NCBI GenBank assembly: GCA_046594215.1
Contig: JBKJPX010000007.1
Location: 124,001-188,000 of the forward strand
Reading direction: 5' to 3'
DNA: 64,000 bases
From: Panacagrimonas sp046594215
Lineage (GTDB): Bacteria; Pseudomonadota; Gammaproteobacteria; Nevskiales; Nevskiaceae
A program made the translations under genes and the position numbers. Every line of letters starts with the position of its first letter. Positions within the stretch are counted from its first letter, which is position 1. Below the pieces are notes generated by a model. That model was not told where the DNA came from and did no database searches. It worked only from the letters and a program-made list of their open reading frames with translations. Below, piece after piece: positions 34,801-43,567 of the stretch.

Positions 34801-35834
34801 ACGGCGCCGACGGCGGCGCGCTGACCGGTCGCTTCCAGCGCCTGCAGTTCGCGCCGCGGCGCATGACCGAAGGCGCGGCCCGCCGCGAAGAAGAGGAACA
34901 GGACAAGCGCGAGCCCGCCGATCCAACGCGCCTGCCGCGCATGGACCTGGAGATCGAGGACCTGCGCATGGGCGCCGCGGAACTGGGCCGGCTCGATTTC
35001 CGCACGATGCGCATCGGGGACGGCCAGCGCATCGACACGCTGCGCACTGCCGGGCACGGCGGCCAGATCGATGCGCGGGGCGAGTGGCGGCGTGGGGCCG
35101 GCCGCTCCTCGGCGGACCTGCAGTTCTCGGTCGACAGCGATGCGATCGACGAGCTGCTCAAGGGCTTCGGCTATGCGCCGAGCCTGAGCGCGAAGCACAG
35201 CCGATTCCGCGGGGTGATGAGCTGGCCGGCCGTGCTGCCCACCGCGCCGCGCGGCATCAAGCCCTCTGCCGGCGACGGCTATCTCGAGATCGACGTGTCG
35301 AAGGGTTCTCTGCGCAGCCTGGACCCGGGCGCCGGTCGCGTGCTCGGGCTGATCAATTTCTGGGCGCTGCCGCGGCGACTCACGCTGGACTTTCGCGACG
35401 TGGTCTCGGACGGCCTGGGCTTCGACCAGATCAAGGGCCGCTTCAACGTCACGCAGGGCAACGCCACCACCGACGACCTGAACATCGACGCGCCTTCGAT
35501 GAAGATGGAAGTGCGCGGTCGCGTCGGCCTGATCGCGCACGACTACGACCAGCGCGTGCGCGTGTACCCCGACGTGTCGGCAGGCGTCACGCTGGGCGCG
35601 CTGCTGATCGGCGGACCGGCGGCCGGCGCGCTGGCGCTGATCGCGCAGCAGGTGCTCGACGGGCCGCTCGACCAGGTTGGCCAGCTCAGTTACCGGCTCA
35701 CCGGAAGCTGGGAAGATCCGCAGGTCGTGCGCGAGGAGCACGGCGTGATTCCGGGCGGCTCGCCCGCCACGCCGCTGCCCGCCAGCGCCTTGCCACCCGC
35801 CGCCCTTCCCGCAGGAGCAACCGTCCCGCCATGA
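31872..35834 (+). CDS. yhdP: YhdP family AsmA-like envelope protein
   Basis: A 1320-residue protein with one N-terminal membrane anchor (about residues 10-37, WWTSAVTLVALVLVAGALL) and a long periplasmic beta-rich region of the DUF3971/AsmA kind, ending in conserved segments SLRSLDPGAGRVLGLINFWALP and a hydrophobic patch GALLIGGPAAGALALIA near the C-terminus. YhdP, TamB and YdbH are thought to bridge inner and outer membranes and carry phospholipids. Usual length is 1250-1290 residues, so this copy is complete. The stop overlaps the nitrilase start as ATGA. Confidence 0.93.
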   Translation: MERVRRRWWTSAVTLVALVLVAGALLTATFQLVMLVAPGFREDLADYVSHVAGQPVEIGGVSLGWRGLAPRLDLTDITLYGEDEDSPALSAERLRLGFGLARLLSGDTTPNRVELSGVELFAQIDEDGKFSLRGIDTTGMPARGTQAWLRQLGRFQSVRLSRCELLLDDARLRGAEPRFRLVDAEISFADGRGEASAELSLPPAMGSSVVFDAEMTGNLEKPETWAGRWKAKVEGLTGLPWLDAVLAEDASVHFQGTEMALDGVLERGQVGAINVLLDADSVVGRRAAREASLRDISLAARLAPQAQGWMLDIGRMEVSGARGAWPTTQARVRYSLENTQVDTEGQPALPHLEAEASYLNLADLVPWMGMLPSDGIGAEAGRLRGLSGAVRRLVLRWDGASESGEPRFNLRADLDELALAAGAQMPGFDGLSGEFSASENSGRLRLRDMPFALHFAKVFTRPVSFESVSGELAWTRTGEGWDMQLPKFGWQLDGSRGEGALELFVPRGSEGSPRIKLDARFSATDVTRLKAYMPAFWPDNLRDWLQRAIVSGRAPAARLRIEGDLSDFPFVERPGLFALDIDAADATLAFAPDWPAVEKLAAHLEFRGNSLAIRGESGSVTGTRVEHVEALIPDLHEPQLSITGEVQGDAARFYDFLRASPLAPKLAGLLTRTTASGDSVVRVDLDIPLKHAHDAEVAGEIQLRGLRLDVNGLPEPALDVRGEMSFDNHTVSAEALTGQLFGSTVTAKLHQDDDGVLRLRGGFEFVPSATGDGVSRLLPVFLRKGMEGRSQWHAVLALSGADAGRVHLSSNLQGLTVKLPQPMQKPPDVAWPTTVDLASERAFPLRVAVEVQDRLGADLAFTHDGTGTRYLQRGRIRVGAGASPHAGEDGLFIAGTVPDLEPISWVAAVNDGARVDPGDAATQPAPVPALSADLNVGILWLGAQRVEGVRLVQQPAPGGWSTRVTGNGAQGELGFRNGADGGALTGRFQRLQFAPRRMTEGAARREEEEQDKREPADPTRLPRMDLEIEDLRMGAAELGRLDFRTMRIGDGQRIDTLRTAGHGGQIDARGEWRRGAGRSSADLQFSVDSDAIDELLKGFGYAPSLSAKHSRFRGVMSWPAVLPTAPRGIKPSAGDGYLEIDVSKGSLRSLDPGAGRVLGLINFWALPRRLTLDFRDVVSDGLGFDQIKGRFNVTQGNATTDDLNIDAPSMKMEVRGRVGLIAHDYDQRVRVYPDVSAGVTLGALLIGGPAAGALALIAQQVLDGPLDQVGQLSYRLTGSWEDPQVVREEHGVIPGGSPATPLPASALPPAALPAGATVPP

Positions 35835-36655
35835 GCGCCGTCGCCGCATTGCAGATGAACTCCGGCGACGACGTCGCCGCCAATCTCGCCACCGCCGCGC
35901 GCCTCGTGGAGGCGGCCGCGGCTGGAGGCGCAGTGCTTGCCGCGTTGCCGGAGAACTTTGCGTTCATGGGCGCACACGAGACCGCCAAGCTCGCGCATGC
36001 CGAGCCTGACGGGCGAGGGCCGATTCAGGATTTCCTCGCCGCCTGCGCGCAGAAGAACAGGATCTGGGTGCTGGCCGGCACGGTGCCTGTGGCGGTACCT
36101 GGTGATTCGCAGCGCGTTTACGCCGCGTCGCTGGTGTACGACTGCGAAGGACGCCGCGCGGCGCGCTACGACAAGATCCACCTGTTCGACGTGGACGTGC
36201 AGCGCGACGGACGCAGCGAGCGCTACCAGGAGTCCAGGCACATCGCCGCCGGCGACTGGAAGCCGGTCACGGTCGACACGCCGGCAGGGCGGTTGGGCCT
36301 GTCCGTCTGCTACGACGTTCGCTTCCCCGAGCTGTATCGCGAGCTGGTCGCTCAGGGCGCGCAGCTTCTGTGCACGCCGGCCGCGTTCACCGCGCGCACG
36401 GGCGAAGTCCACTGGGAGATGCTGCAGCGTGCGCGTGCGGTGGAGAACCTGTGTTACGTGATCGCGCCCGCGCAGCACGGCACGCATCCGGGCGGTCGCA
36501 AGACCTGGGGCCACGCGATGGTGGTCGATCCCTGGGGCGAAGTGCTGGCCTGCGAGCCCGCGGGCGACGCCGCGGTGATTGGACGCGTGGACTTGGAGAA
36601 GCAAGCGGTGCTGCGCGCGAGCTTCCCGGCGCTGAGTCATCGGCGCGGTTCCTAG
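35831..36655 (+). CDS. Carbon-nitrogen hydrolase (nitrilase fold), NitFhit/Nit1-like amidase
   Basis: A 274-residue enzyme with the Glu-Lys-Cys triad: Glu in ALPENF, Lys in YDKIHLFD and Cys in SVCYDVRFPELYREL. These motifs and the size match the Nit branch, members of which hydrolyse deaminated glutathione or omega-amides and act in metabolite repair. The start ATG 35831 overlaps the yhdP stop (ATGA), so translation is probably coupled. In other gammaproteobacteria this yhdP-nitrilase pair is often followed by tldD; here it is followed by an unrelated low-GC gene. Confidence 0.93.
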   Translation: MSAVAALQMNSGDDVAANLATAARLVEAAAAGGAVLAALPENFAFMGAHETAKLAHAEPDGRGPIQDFLAACAQKNRIWVLAGTVPVAVPGDSQRVYAASLVYDCEGRRAARYDKIHLFDVDVQRDGRSERYQESRHIAAGDWKPVTVDTPAGRLGLSVCYDVRFPELYRELVAQGAQLLCTPAAFTARTGEVHWEMLQRARAVENLCYVIAPAQHGTHPGGRKTWGHAMVVDPWGEVLACEPAGDAAVIGRVDLEKQAVLRASFPALSHRRGS

Positions 36656-36855
36656 TGTTGCCGGCGCCGCCGCACGGAACCCTGTCACCGCGATCGCTCA
36701 CGCGGCTCGACCGCCGCGTATCTGTGCGTCGCGTCTCATCACGAACTCTGGAAGCGCCTTTGCGCCGTTGCACCTCCATGATTTCGACGTGCACGATCGG
36801 GGGGCCGGCCGCGGTATCGAGCCGAGATCCAGCATGGCGCACAGGGGAAACAAAT

Positions 36856-37323
36856 ATGGCTTCCGTCTTGAAACTGAGTCCGCCCCTTGGGGCAATGAAG
36901 TTCTACTACAACGTTTCGGCGAAAGTGGGGCCTTACGCCGCCCGCGCATGCGTGAACAATCCAACGGACGTCGAACTCGTCAACCTGCTGTTGTCGATCG
37001 CATACCCTCCAAAGACTTGGCCGCAAAAAATGACGTCCGGAACGATCAGGCGCGGCTCAGCGCTCGATTCCGCGAGCTGTTTCCTGATCTACAGCCTGCA
37101 GGATGCCTCTGACGAGGCGGGCGGGTTCACGAAGAACGAAAGGCCCGATGGTGTGATCTCTCCGGGCAGCATGACCGGTGGATACGGAGCCGGCACGATC
37201 TACACCATCGCGAAACTGAACTATGACGCGAGAAAGTTTGATCAGAATGCTTGGCAGCGCCTGTGGGAGCAGCCCGGAATTTCCCCGATGCTAAGGGCTC
37301 AGATCACGCACTCGTACACCTGA
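36856..37323 (+). CDS. Hypothetical protein of visibly lower GC than its neighbours
   Basis: A 155-residue product that I do not recognise. ATG 36856 has AGGGGAA about eight bases upstream. It has no signal peptide, membrane helix or coiled coil. The N-terminal part (KFYYNVSAKVG, then ARACVNNPTDVELVNLLLS) recalls small peptidoglycan-binding-like or secretion-effector-associated proteins in which N-x-x-x-DVELVN-LL precedes a helix; this is a loose resemblance only. Two Cys are present. The base composition is visibly less GC-rich and the codons more relaxed than in nearby genes, and it stands where tldD often lies, suggesting insertion of foreign DNA. It is flanked by 200 bases without a gene upstream and pdxH on the other strand downstream. 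Confidence 0.65.
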   Translation: MASVLKLSPPLGAMKFYYNVSAKVGPYAARACVNNPTDVELVNLLLSIAYPPKTWPQKMTSGTIRRGSALDSASCFLIYSLQDASDEAGGFTKNERPDGVISPGSMTGGYGAGTIYTIAKLNYDARKFDQNAWQRLWEQPGISPMLRAQITHSYT

Positions 37324-37403
37324 CGCAGCTCGGCAAGGAAGGCGCATACCTCAGCCGGACGACCGCCTCGTCGAAGGATGCCGCGACCTGGGTTCCCGAC
37401 GGT

Positions 37404-38021
37404 TCAGGGTTCGAGGCGTTCCACGCGCCAGACACCTTCGGCGTACCGGTAGCGCAGGCGATCGTGCAGGCGGTTGCGACGGCCTTGCCAGAACTCGACG
37501 ATCTGCGGGCGCAGCACGTAGCCGCCCCAGTCATCGGGTAGTGGCACCGGCCCACCCGCCAGGCGCCGCTCGTTATCCGCCAGGCGCGCTTCGAGTTCGG
37601 CGCGACTCGCGACCACGCGCGACTGACGCGAGGTCATTGCGCCAACCTGCGAGCCGCGGGGCCGGCTCTCGAAATAACCTTGCGTGAGCTCGCGCGGCAC
37701 TTTCCCCACAGTGCCCTCGAAGCGCACCTGGCGCTCCAGGCGGTCCCACCAGAACGTGGCCGCCGCGAACGGGTGAACGGCGAGCTCCTGGCCCTTGCGG
37801 CCGTCGTAGCAGGTGTAGAACGTGAGGCCCGATTCATGGAGGCCCTTGAAGAGCACGACGCGCGCGGAGGGGCGGCCGTCCGCGCCGACCGTGGCCAGCG
37901 TGAACGCGGTGGGCTCGATCATGCCGGCGCTGCGCGCGTCGCCCAGCCAGGCCTCGAACTGCACCAGCGGATCGGCGTCCAGTGCCGTCTCGTCGAGCGG
38001 CGGATTCTTGATGTACTGCAT
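37404..38021 (-). CDS. pdxH: Pyridoxamine/pyridoxine 5'-phosphate oxidase
   Basis: A 205-residue FMN enzyme: DPLVQFEAWLGDAR, PTAFTLATVGADGRPSARVVLFKG, GLTFYTCYDGRKGQEL, FFW-type WWDRLERQVRFEG and, at the C-terminus, EFWQGRRNRLHDRLRY with the substrate-binding Arg/His set. It oxidises PNP or PMP to pyridoxal 5'-phosphate with O2. Length (about 205-218 in the family) is normal. It is transcribed away from the hybrid kinase gene, starting only 76 bases from its proposed start, so both may share control DNA. Confidence 0.95.
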   Translation of the reverse strand: MQYIKNPPLDETALDADPLVQFEAWLGDARSAGMIEPTAFTLATVGADGRPSARVVLFKGLHESGLTFYTCYDGRKGQELAVHPFAAATFWWDRLERQVRFEGTVGKVPRELTQGYFESRPRGSQVGAMTSRQSRVVASRAELEARLADNERRLAGGPVPLPDDWGGYVLRPQIVEFWQGRRNRLHDRLRYRYAEGVWRVERLEP

Positions 38022-38097
38022 GCGTCGCAGTGTGCATCAGCTCGTGGTGGGATGGGCTCGCTGGCCCGCGAGGGCTGCGCTCGTCACAATCTCGGCC

Positions 38098-41000
38098 GTG
38101 CCCCACGCCCGAGTTATCGCCCGCACGCTGATCCCGGAATCCCGTCTTCGATTCTTCGTGGCGGCACTGTTGTGCGCCTGGATGGTCGCAGCGCCCGCGT
38201 CGGCCGAGCCTTTCGTCGCCACCGCTGAGGAGCAGGCCTGGCTGGCCGCGCATCCCGTGCTGCGTCTGGGCATCGATCCCGACTACGCGCCGATCGAGTT
38301 CGTCGACGAGCAGCGCCAGTACCAGGGCCTGGTCGCCGATTACGTCGTCGCCGTCGGCAGGCAGCTGGGCGTGAAGATCGAGCCGCAGCTGGGACTGAAC
38401 CGGAGAGAGAGCTACGCGCGCGGCTTGCGCGGGGAGATCGACCTGTACGGTTCGGTCGGGCGCAGCGAGGAGCGTGAGCACGACTTCCTGTTCACCCCAC
38501 CCTATGCCGAGATCGCCTCGGTCATCGTCGTGCGCACCAGCCAGCTCGGCGTGCTCGTGGCGGCGGACCTCGCCAACCGCAGGGTGGCGCTGGTCGAGGG
38601 CTATGCCGACAGCCGCCTGCTGCTCGACCAGTTTCCCCAACTCAAGGTGCAGTTCGAACCGTCCAATCTGGCGGCGCTCGAGAGCGTGGCCAGCGGAGGC
38701 GTGGATGCGGCGGTGTTGCCCCTGCCGATCGCGGCCTACCTGATCCAGAAGCACGGACTGGCCAACCTGAAGATCGCCGGATCCAACCCCCTGCGTTCGA
38801 CCAAGCTGCATTTCATGGTGCCCAAGGATCGGCCGCTGCTGATCGGCATGCTGTCGCGCGCGCTCGACGCGATCACCCCCGAGGAACACCGGAACATCCA
38901 GACGCGCTGGTTCAACGTGAAGTACGAGACCGGACTCGATCCGCGCAAGGTCGGGCGGCAGGTGCTGACCGGCGCCGGTGTGGCCCTACTGATCATCCTG
39001 GCGGTGGCTTGGTGGGGCCTGTTGATGCGTCGGGAGGTTGAGCGCCGTCGAGCAGCCGAAAGCGATGCGCAGGGCACGGCCCAGCGCCTGGCGGAGAGTC
39101 GCGCGCAGCTCGAGGTGGCGGTGCTGCGCCAGCGCGAGATCACCGACTCGATTGTGGGTGCGGTGTTCCAGTTCAACCTGGACCCGGAGGGCCAGCTCCG
39201 GCTGGAGTTCGTCAGCGGCCGACTGCTCGAGGAATTCGGCAACGGACCTCATGAAGTGGTGGGCGTCATCGACGATGCGCGGATGGTGCTGATCGACGAG
39301 GCCGATCGCGCCGCCGTGCGCGAGTCGCTGATTGGCGCGCTGCGCACGCAGGATCGATGGGAGCACGAGTTCCGCGTGAACCTGCGCGACGGCCGGCGAA
39401 TGTGGCTGCGCGCGGAGTCGGTGCCGCGGCGCGAGGCGGACGGGAAGGTGGTGGCGAGCGGGTACCTCTCCGACATCACCGAACGCAAAACCATGGAGAA
39501 CTCGCTCGAGCAGGTGCGCGCAGATCTCACGCGCGCGCTCTCGACGGCGGCGCTCCAGCTGCGCGCGGTGCTCGACAATTCGCCGGCCGCGATCTGGGCA
39601 CGCGATCTCAACGGCGCCTACCAGTTCGCGAACGAGTCTTTCCGGCGCCTTTTCGACCTGCCGCCAGGAGATCTCGCCGGTCGGCCCCTGGCCGAACTGC
39701 TGCCGGCGTCGGTGGTGGTCACGTTCGACGCGAACGATCGCCAGGTGCTGGAGACCAAGCGCAGCGCGAACTTCGTCGAGGTGATGCAAAGGCCCGGGGG
39801 CGCGCGGCACCTTCTGATGGTGAAGTTCCCGCTGATTGATGAGGGCAAGGTCATCGCGATCGGCGGCACCGGTATCGACATCACCGAGCAGATCCGCTTG
39901 CAGGAGGAACTGCGACGCCTCAATGCCACGCTCGAGCAGCGCGTGGAGAACCGCACGCGCGAGCTGCGCGAGACGCTCGACGAACTCGCGCGCGCGCGCG
40001 AGTCGGCCGAGAGCGCGTCGCGCGCCAAAGGCGAGTTCCTGGCCAACATGAGCCACGAGATCCGTACGCCGATGAACGCGATCCTCGGGCTGTCGCACCT
40101 GGCGTTGAAGACCGACCTCAGCGCACGCCAGCGCGACTACCTCGGAAAGATCAGCGGCGCGGGCCAGTCGTTGCTCGGCCTGATCAACGACATCCTGGAT
40201 TTCTCGAAGATCGAGGCCGGCAAGCTGGTGGTGGAACGCATCGAATTCGACCTCGACATCGTGCTCGACAATCTCGCCACCGTGATCGGCGTGAAGGCCT
40301 GCGAGAAGGGCCTCGAATTCTCCATCGATCGTCCGCCGGACTCGCCGCAGCTGTTCGGCGACCCGATGCGGCTGGGGCAGGTGCTCGTGAACCTGGCCAA
40401 CAACGCGGTGAAGTTCACGGAGCAGGGCGAGGTCGCGGTGTGCATCGAACTCGAGCCGCAGGGCGAATCGGAGTGCCTCCTGCGTGCGCGCGTGCGCGAC
40501 ACGGGCATCGGGCTCAACGACGAGCAGCAGGTGCGGCTGTTCCGCTCATTCGAGCAGGCCGACGCCTCCATCACACGCAAGCACGGCGGCACGGGACTGG
40601 GCCTGGCCATCAGCAAACAGCTGATCGGACTCATGGGCGGCGAGATTGGCGTGAACAGCGAGCCCGGCCGGGGCAGCGTCTTCTGGTTCACCGTCGCCCT
40701 GGGCCGCGCGGGCGCACGCCGCCCGCGCGCGCACCCGACGATCACGCGCGGGCTGCACTCTCTGGTCGTTGACGACAATCCCACCTCGCGCGAAATCGTC
40801 GGCCGCTATCTGGATTCGTTCGGCATGTCGCACGAGCAGGCGCCAGATGCGAAGACCGCGCTGGAGATGCTGTCCCGGGCCGATCCGCCTTTCGGCCTGG
40901 TGCTGCTCGACTGGAAGATGCCGGGCATGGATGGGCTGGCCTGTGCGCGCGAGATCCGCCGTCGCGCCAGTCCGCAGCGCGGACCCCGGATCATCATGCT

Positions 41001-42222
41001 GTCGGCCTACGCGCGCGAGGAACTCCTCGGACAGTTCGACGGCAAGCTGTTCGACAGCTTCCTGCTCAAGCCGGTCAATCCCTCGCTGCTGTACGAGGCC
41101 ATGCTCTCGGCCTTGGGCGAGTCTGCCGCGGTGCCGCTGATAGGACCCGACCGGGCGGAGACGCTCGCCGCGCGCGGCCTGCAGGGCCTGTCGGTGCTTC
41201 TGGTGGAGGATCACCCGGTCAACCAGCAGATCGCGCGCGAGTTGCTCGAGGGCGCCGGCATTCGCGTGGCGATCGCCGGCGACGGCGCGCAGGCGCTCGC
41301 GCGAGTGGAGCACGAGCGCTTCGACCTGGTGTTGATGGACATGCAGATGCCGGTCATGGACGGACTGGAAGCGACGCGGCGCCTGCGAGCCGACCCGCGC
41401 CACGCCCGGCTGCCCGTGATCGCGATGACCGCCAACGCGATGCAGCAGGATCGCGACGCATGCCTCGCGGCCGGCATGAACGAGCACGTGGCCAAGCCGA
41501 TCAACGTGGTCGAGATGTTCGGCGCCATCCGGCGGTGGAGCGGCCGCGAGGAAATCGACCTGGAGGAGATCGACGAGCCGACCCACGTCATGCGCCAGCA
41601 GCCCGTCGACCCGGGCAGCCTGCCGGGTGTCGAGTCGCTGGATGCGATCACCGGGCTGCGCCGGACGCAGGGCGATCTGGCGCGCTACCGCCGCCTGCTC
41701 GAGATGTTCGTGCGCTCCGAGGCCGATGTCGTGCTGCGCATGGAGGCGGCAATCGAGCGCGGCGACCGCCTCACGGCCTGCCGACACGCGCATTCGCTCA
41801 AGGGCGTGGCGGCGACCATCGGCGCCGATGAACTGGCCGCGGTCGCCGCCACCATCGAGGACTACCTGCGCCAGGGCGGCGACCCCGACCCTGCGCTCGA
41901 GCAGCTCGAGGCCACGGTCTCCGCGCTGATCGTGCCGCTGCGCGAGTGGCTTGAAGTCCACCCGTTGGACTCCGCCCCGACGCCGAGCAGTGATTCCGTC
42001 GGCGCGACGGGCCCCTGGCGCAAGTTGGTCGAACAACTCCGGCGCCAGCTCGACGACGACGACACTGCAGCGCGCGACACCCTGGAGATCCTGGATGCCG
42101 CGCTGGCGACCCACCCCGCGCGGCCGCGCCTGCAGGTCCTGCGCCACGCGATCGCGGAATACGATTTTCCGGCCGCGAAGGCGGCCGTGCCCGCATTACT
42201 CCAAGCCTTGGCCGCGCCGTAG
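38098..42222 (+). CDS. Hybrid sensor histidine kinase (SBP-PAS-PAS-HisKA-HATPase-REC-REC-Hpt)
   Basis: A 1374-residue BvgS-like kinase; GTG 38098 gives a signal peptide (about residues 14-35). Domains: periplasmic solute-binding-like sensor (about 40-270), membrane helix 289-310, two PAS domains (about 345-460 and 480-605), HisKA with phospho-acceptor His653 in MSHEIRTPMNA, HATPase with DTGIGL and GTGLGLAI, receiver 1 (phospho-Asp938 in LDWKMPGMDG), receiver 2 (Asp1081 in MDMQMPVMDG), and Hpt (His1232 in HSLKG). All catalytic residues are present. It should sense a periplasmic ligand and pass phosphate through receiver 2 and Hpt. The adjacent HD-GYP regulator (42429) is the obvious recipient, by position only. 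Confidence 0.94.
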   Translation: MPHARVIARTLIPESRLRFFVAALLCAWMVAAPASAEPFVATAEEQAWLAAHPVLRLGIDPDYAPIEFVDEQRQYQGLVADYVVAVGRQLGVKIEPQLGLNRRESYARGLRGEIDLYGSVGRSEEREHDFLFTPPYAEIASVIVVRTSQLGVLVAADLANRRVALVEGYADSRLLLDQFPQLKVQFEPSNLAALESVASGGVDAAVLPLPIAAYLIQKHGLANLKIAGSNPLRSTKLHFMVPKDRPLLIGMLSRALDAITPEEHRNIQTRWFNVKYETGLDPRKVGRQVLTGAGVALLIILAVAWWGLLMRREVERRRAAESDAQGTAQRLAESRAQLEVAVLRQREITDSIVGAVFQFNLDPEGQLRLEFVSGRLLEEFGNGPHEVVGVIDDARMVLIDEADRAAVRESLIGALRTQDRWEHEFRVNLRDGRRMWLRAESVPRREADGKVVASGYLSDITERKTMENSLEQVRADLTRALSTAALQLRAVLDNSPAAIWARDLNGAYQFANESFRRLFDLPPGDLAGRPLAELLPASVVVTFDANDRQVLETKRSANFVEVMQRPGGARHLLMVKFPLIDEGKVIAIGGTGIDITEQIRLQEELRRLNATLEQRVENRTRELRETLDELARARESAESASRAKGEFLANMSHEIRTPMNAILGLSHLALKTDLSARQRDYLGKISGAGQSLLGLINDILDFSKIEAGKLVVERIEFDLDIVLDNLATVIGVKACEKGLEFSIDRPPDSPQLFGDPMRLGQVLVNLANNAVKFTEQGEVAVCIELEPQGESECLLRARVRDTGIGLNDEQQVRLFRSFEQADASITRKHGGTGLGLAISKQLIGLMGGEIGVNSEPGRGSVFWFTVALGRAGARRPRAHPTITRGLHSLVVDDNPTSREIVGRYLDSFGMSHEQAPDAKTALEMLSRADPPFGLVLLDWKMPGMDGLACAREIRRRASPQRGPRIIMLSAYAREELLGQFDGKLFDSFLLKPVNPSLLYEAMLSALGESAAVPLIGPDRAETLAARGLQGLSVLLVEDHPVNQQIARELLEGAGIRVAIAGDGAQALARVEHERFDLVLMDMQMPVMDGLEATRRLRADPRHARLPVIAMTANAMQQDRDACLAAGMNEHVAKPINVVEMFGAIRRWSGREEIDLEEIDEPTHVMRQQPVDPGSLPGVESLDAITGLRRTQGDLARYRRLLEMFVRSEADVVLRMEAAIERGDRLTACRHAHSLKGVAATIGADELAAVAATIEDYLRQGGDPDPALEQLEATVSALIVPLREWLEVHPLDSAPTPSSDSVGATGPWRKLVEQLRRQLDDDDTAARDTLEILDAALATHPARPRLQVLRHAIAEYDFPAAKAAVPALLQALAAP

Positions 42223-42428
42223 GCATTACGGCGTAGCCGGGTCATCGTCGAGGTCGGAAAAACTGTGAGAGCGGTGATCAAGTGCGGGGCCCCCGCGCCA
42301 GACCGAGGCAGCGCCGAGGCGCGTCTTGGTGTAAGAAGTGGGTCGGGGGTTCTTGTGAGTCGACATGCGGACCACGCTGCCCGAAAGGCAGTGCGTCACC
42401 GCACCGAAGCTCGTCTGGAAGGGTAAGG

Positions 42429-43484
42429 ATGGACGTGGACGACCAGAGCGAACGCGACCGGGCCTCGATCCTGGTGGTGGACGACATCCCGGCGAACATC
42501 GAGGTTCTGTCGGGGATCCTGCGCGGCGACTACCGGGTGCGGGCGGCCACGAGCGGCGCGCGCGCCCTTGCGATCGCGTCGGGAGATTCGCCGCCGCAGC
42601 TGATCCTGCTCGACGTCATGATGCCGGACATGGATGGCCTGGCCGTGTGCCGCCGTCTCAAGGCGGACCTGCGCACGCGCCACATCCCGGTGATCTTCGT
42701 GACCGCCATGAGCGAGATCGAGGACGAGACGCAGGGCTTCGAGGCCGGCTGCGTGGACTACGTGACCAAGCCCGTGAGCCCGTCGATCGTGCTCGCCCGT
42801 GTCGGCACCCACCTGGCCCTGGCCAACCAGAGCCGTATGCTCGAGCGGCAGGTTCGTGTGCGCACCAACGAACTGGAGCGCACGCGCCTGGCCGTGATCC
42901 GCTGCCTGGGCAAGGCCTCGGAGTTCAAGGACGACAACACCGGTCTGCATGTGGTTCGCATGAGCCAGTACTCGCGCGCGCTCGGCATCGCGGTGGGCAT
43001 GAACGAGGCGGATGCCGACCTGCTCATGCTGGCTTCGCCGATGCACGACGTCGGCAAGATTGGTGTGCCCGACAGCATCCTCAAGAAGCCGGGCAAACTC
43101 ACGCCCGAAGAGTGGGTGCTGATGCAGCAGCACGTGCCCTATGGCGGGATGATTCTCGGAGACCAGGATTCCGAACTGTTGCAGATGGCCAAGACCATCG
43201 CGCTGACCCATCACGAGAAGTGGGACGGATCGGGCTACCCGGCCGGTCTCAAGGGCGAGGACATTCCGCTGGTGGGACGCATCACGGCGCTGGCCGACGT
43301 GTTCGACGCGCTGACGAGCGTGCGGCCCTACAAGCGCGCCTGGACGCTCGACGAGACCGTCGACTACATCCGGAAGGAGCGTGCCAAGCACTTCGATCCG
43401 CTGCTGGTCGACAAGCTCACGCAGGTGCTGCCGGAGTTCGAACGCATCAAGACGTTCTACGCAGACCAGCTCGCCGGCCACTGA
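42429..43484 (+). CDS. Response regulator with HD-GYP domain (c-di-GMP phosphodiesterase)
   Basis: A 351-residue protein: a receiver at residues about 12-130 with phospho-Asp62 (LLDVMMPDMDG) and a C-terminal HD-GYP domain with metal-binding His206-Asp207 (MHDVGKIGVPD) and HHEKWDGSGYP at 261-271. Every signature residue is present, so it is probably an active c-di-GMP phosphodiesterase, similar to RpfG in layout. Start ATG 42429 follows AAGG closely. The 206 bases between it and the hybrid kinase hold no gene; whether they are one transcript is not clear. It may lower c-di-GMP when the kinase is active. Confidence 0.93.
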   Translation: MDVDDQSERDRASILVVDDIPANIEVLSGILRGDYRVRAATSGARALAIASGDSPPQLILLDVMMPDMDGLAVCRRLKADLRTRHIPVIFVTAMSEIEDETQGFEAGCVDYVTKPVSPSIVLARVGTHLALANQSRMLERQVRVRTNELERTRLAVIRCLGKASEFKDDNTGLHVVRMSQYSRALGIAVGMNEADADLLMLASPMHDVGKIGVPDSILKKPGKLTPEEWVLMQQHVPYGGMILGDQDSELLQMAKTIALTHHEKWDGSGYPAGLKGEDIPLVGRITALADVFDALTSVRPYKRAWTLDETVDYIRKERAKHFDPLLVDKLTQVLPEFERIKTFYADQLAGH

Positions 43485-43567
43485 GTGCGGTACGCACGCT
43501 AGCCGAGCGGCCACTGGCGGGCATGCACCGGTAGAATGCGGGGCTCGATCATCATTCGAACCCTGCC

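Noticed and set aside
34299..35849. A 516-residue minus-strand frame opposite the end of yhdP
   Set aside because: Arg/Ala/Gln-rich without motifs, and extends over the nitrilase start; explained by GC-rich third positions.
40546..42147. A 533-residue minus-strand frame opposite the hybrid kinase
   Set aside because: The plus-strand receiver and Hpt domains are unmistakable; the minus product has no domain.
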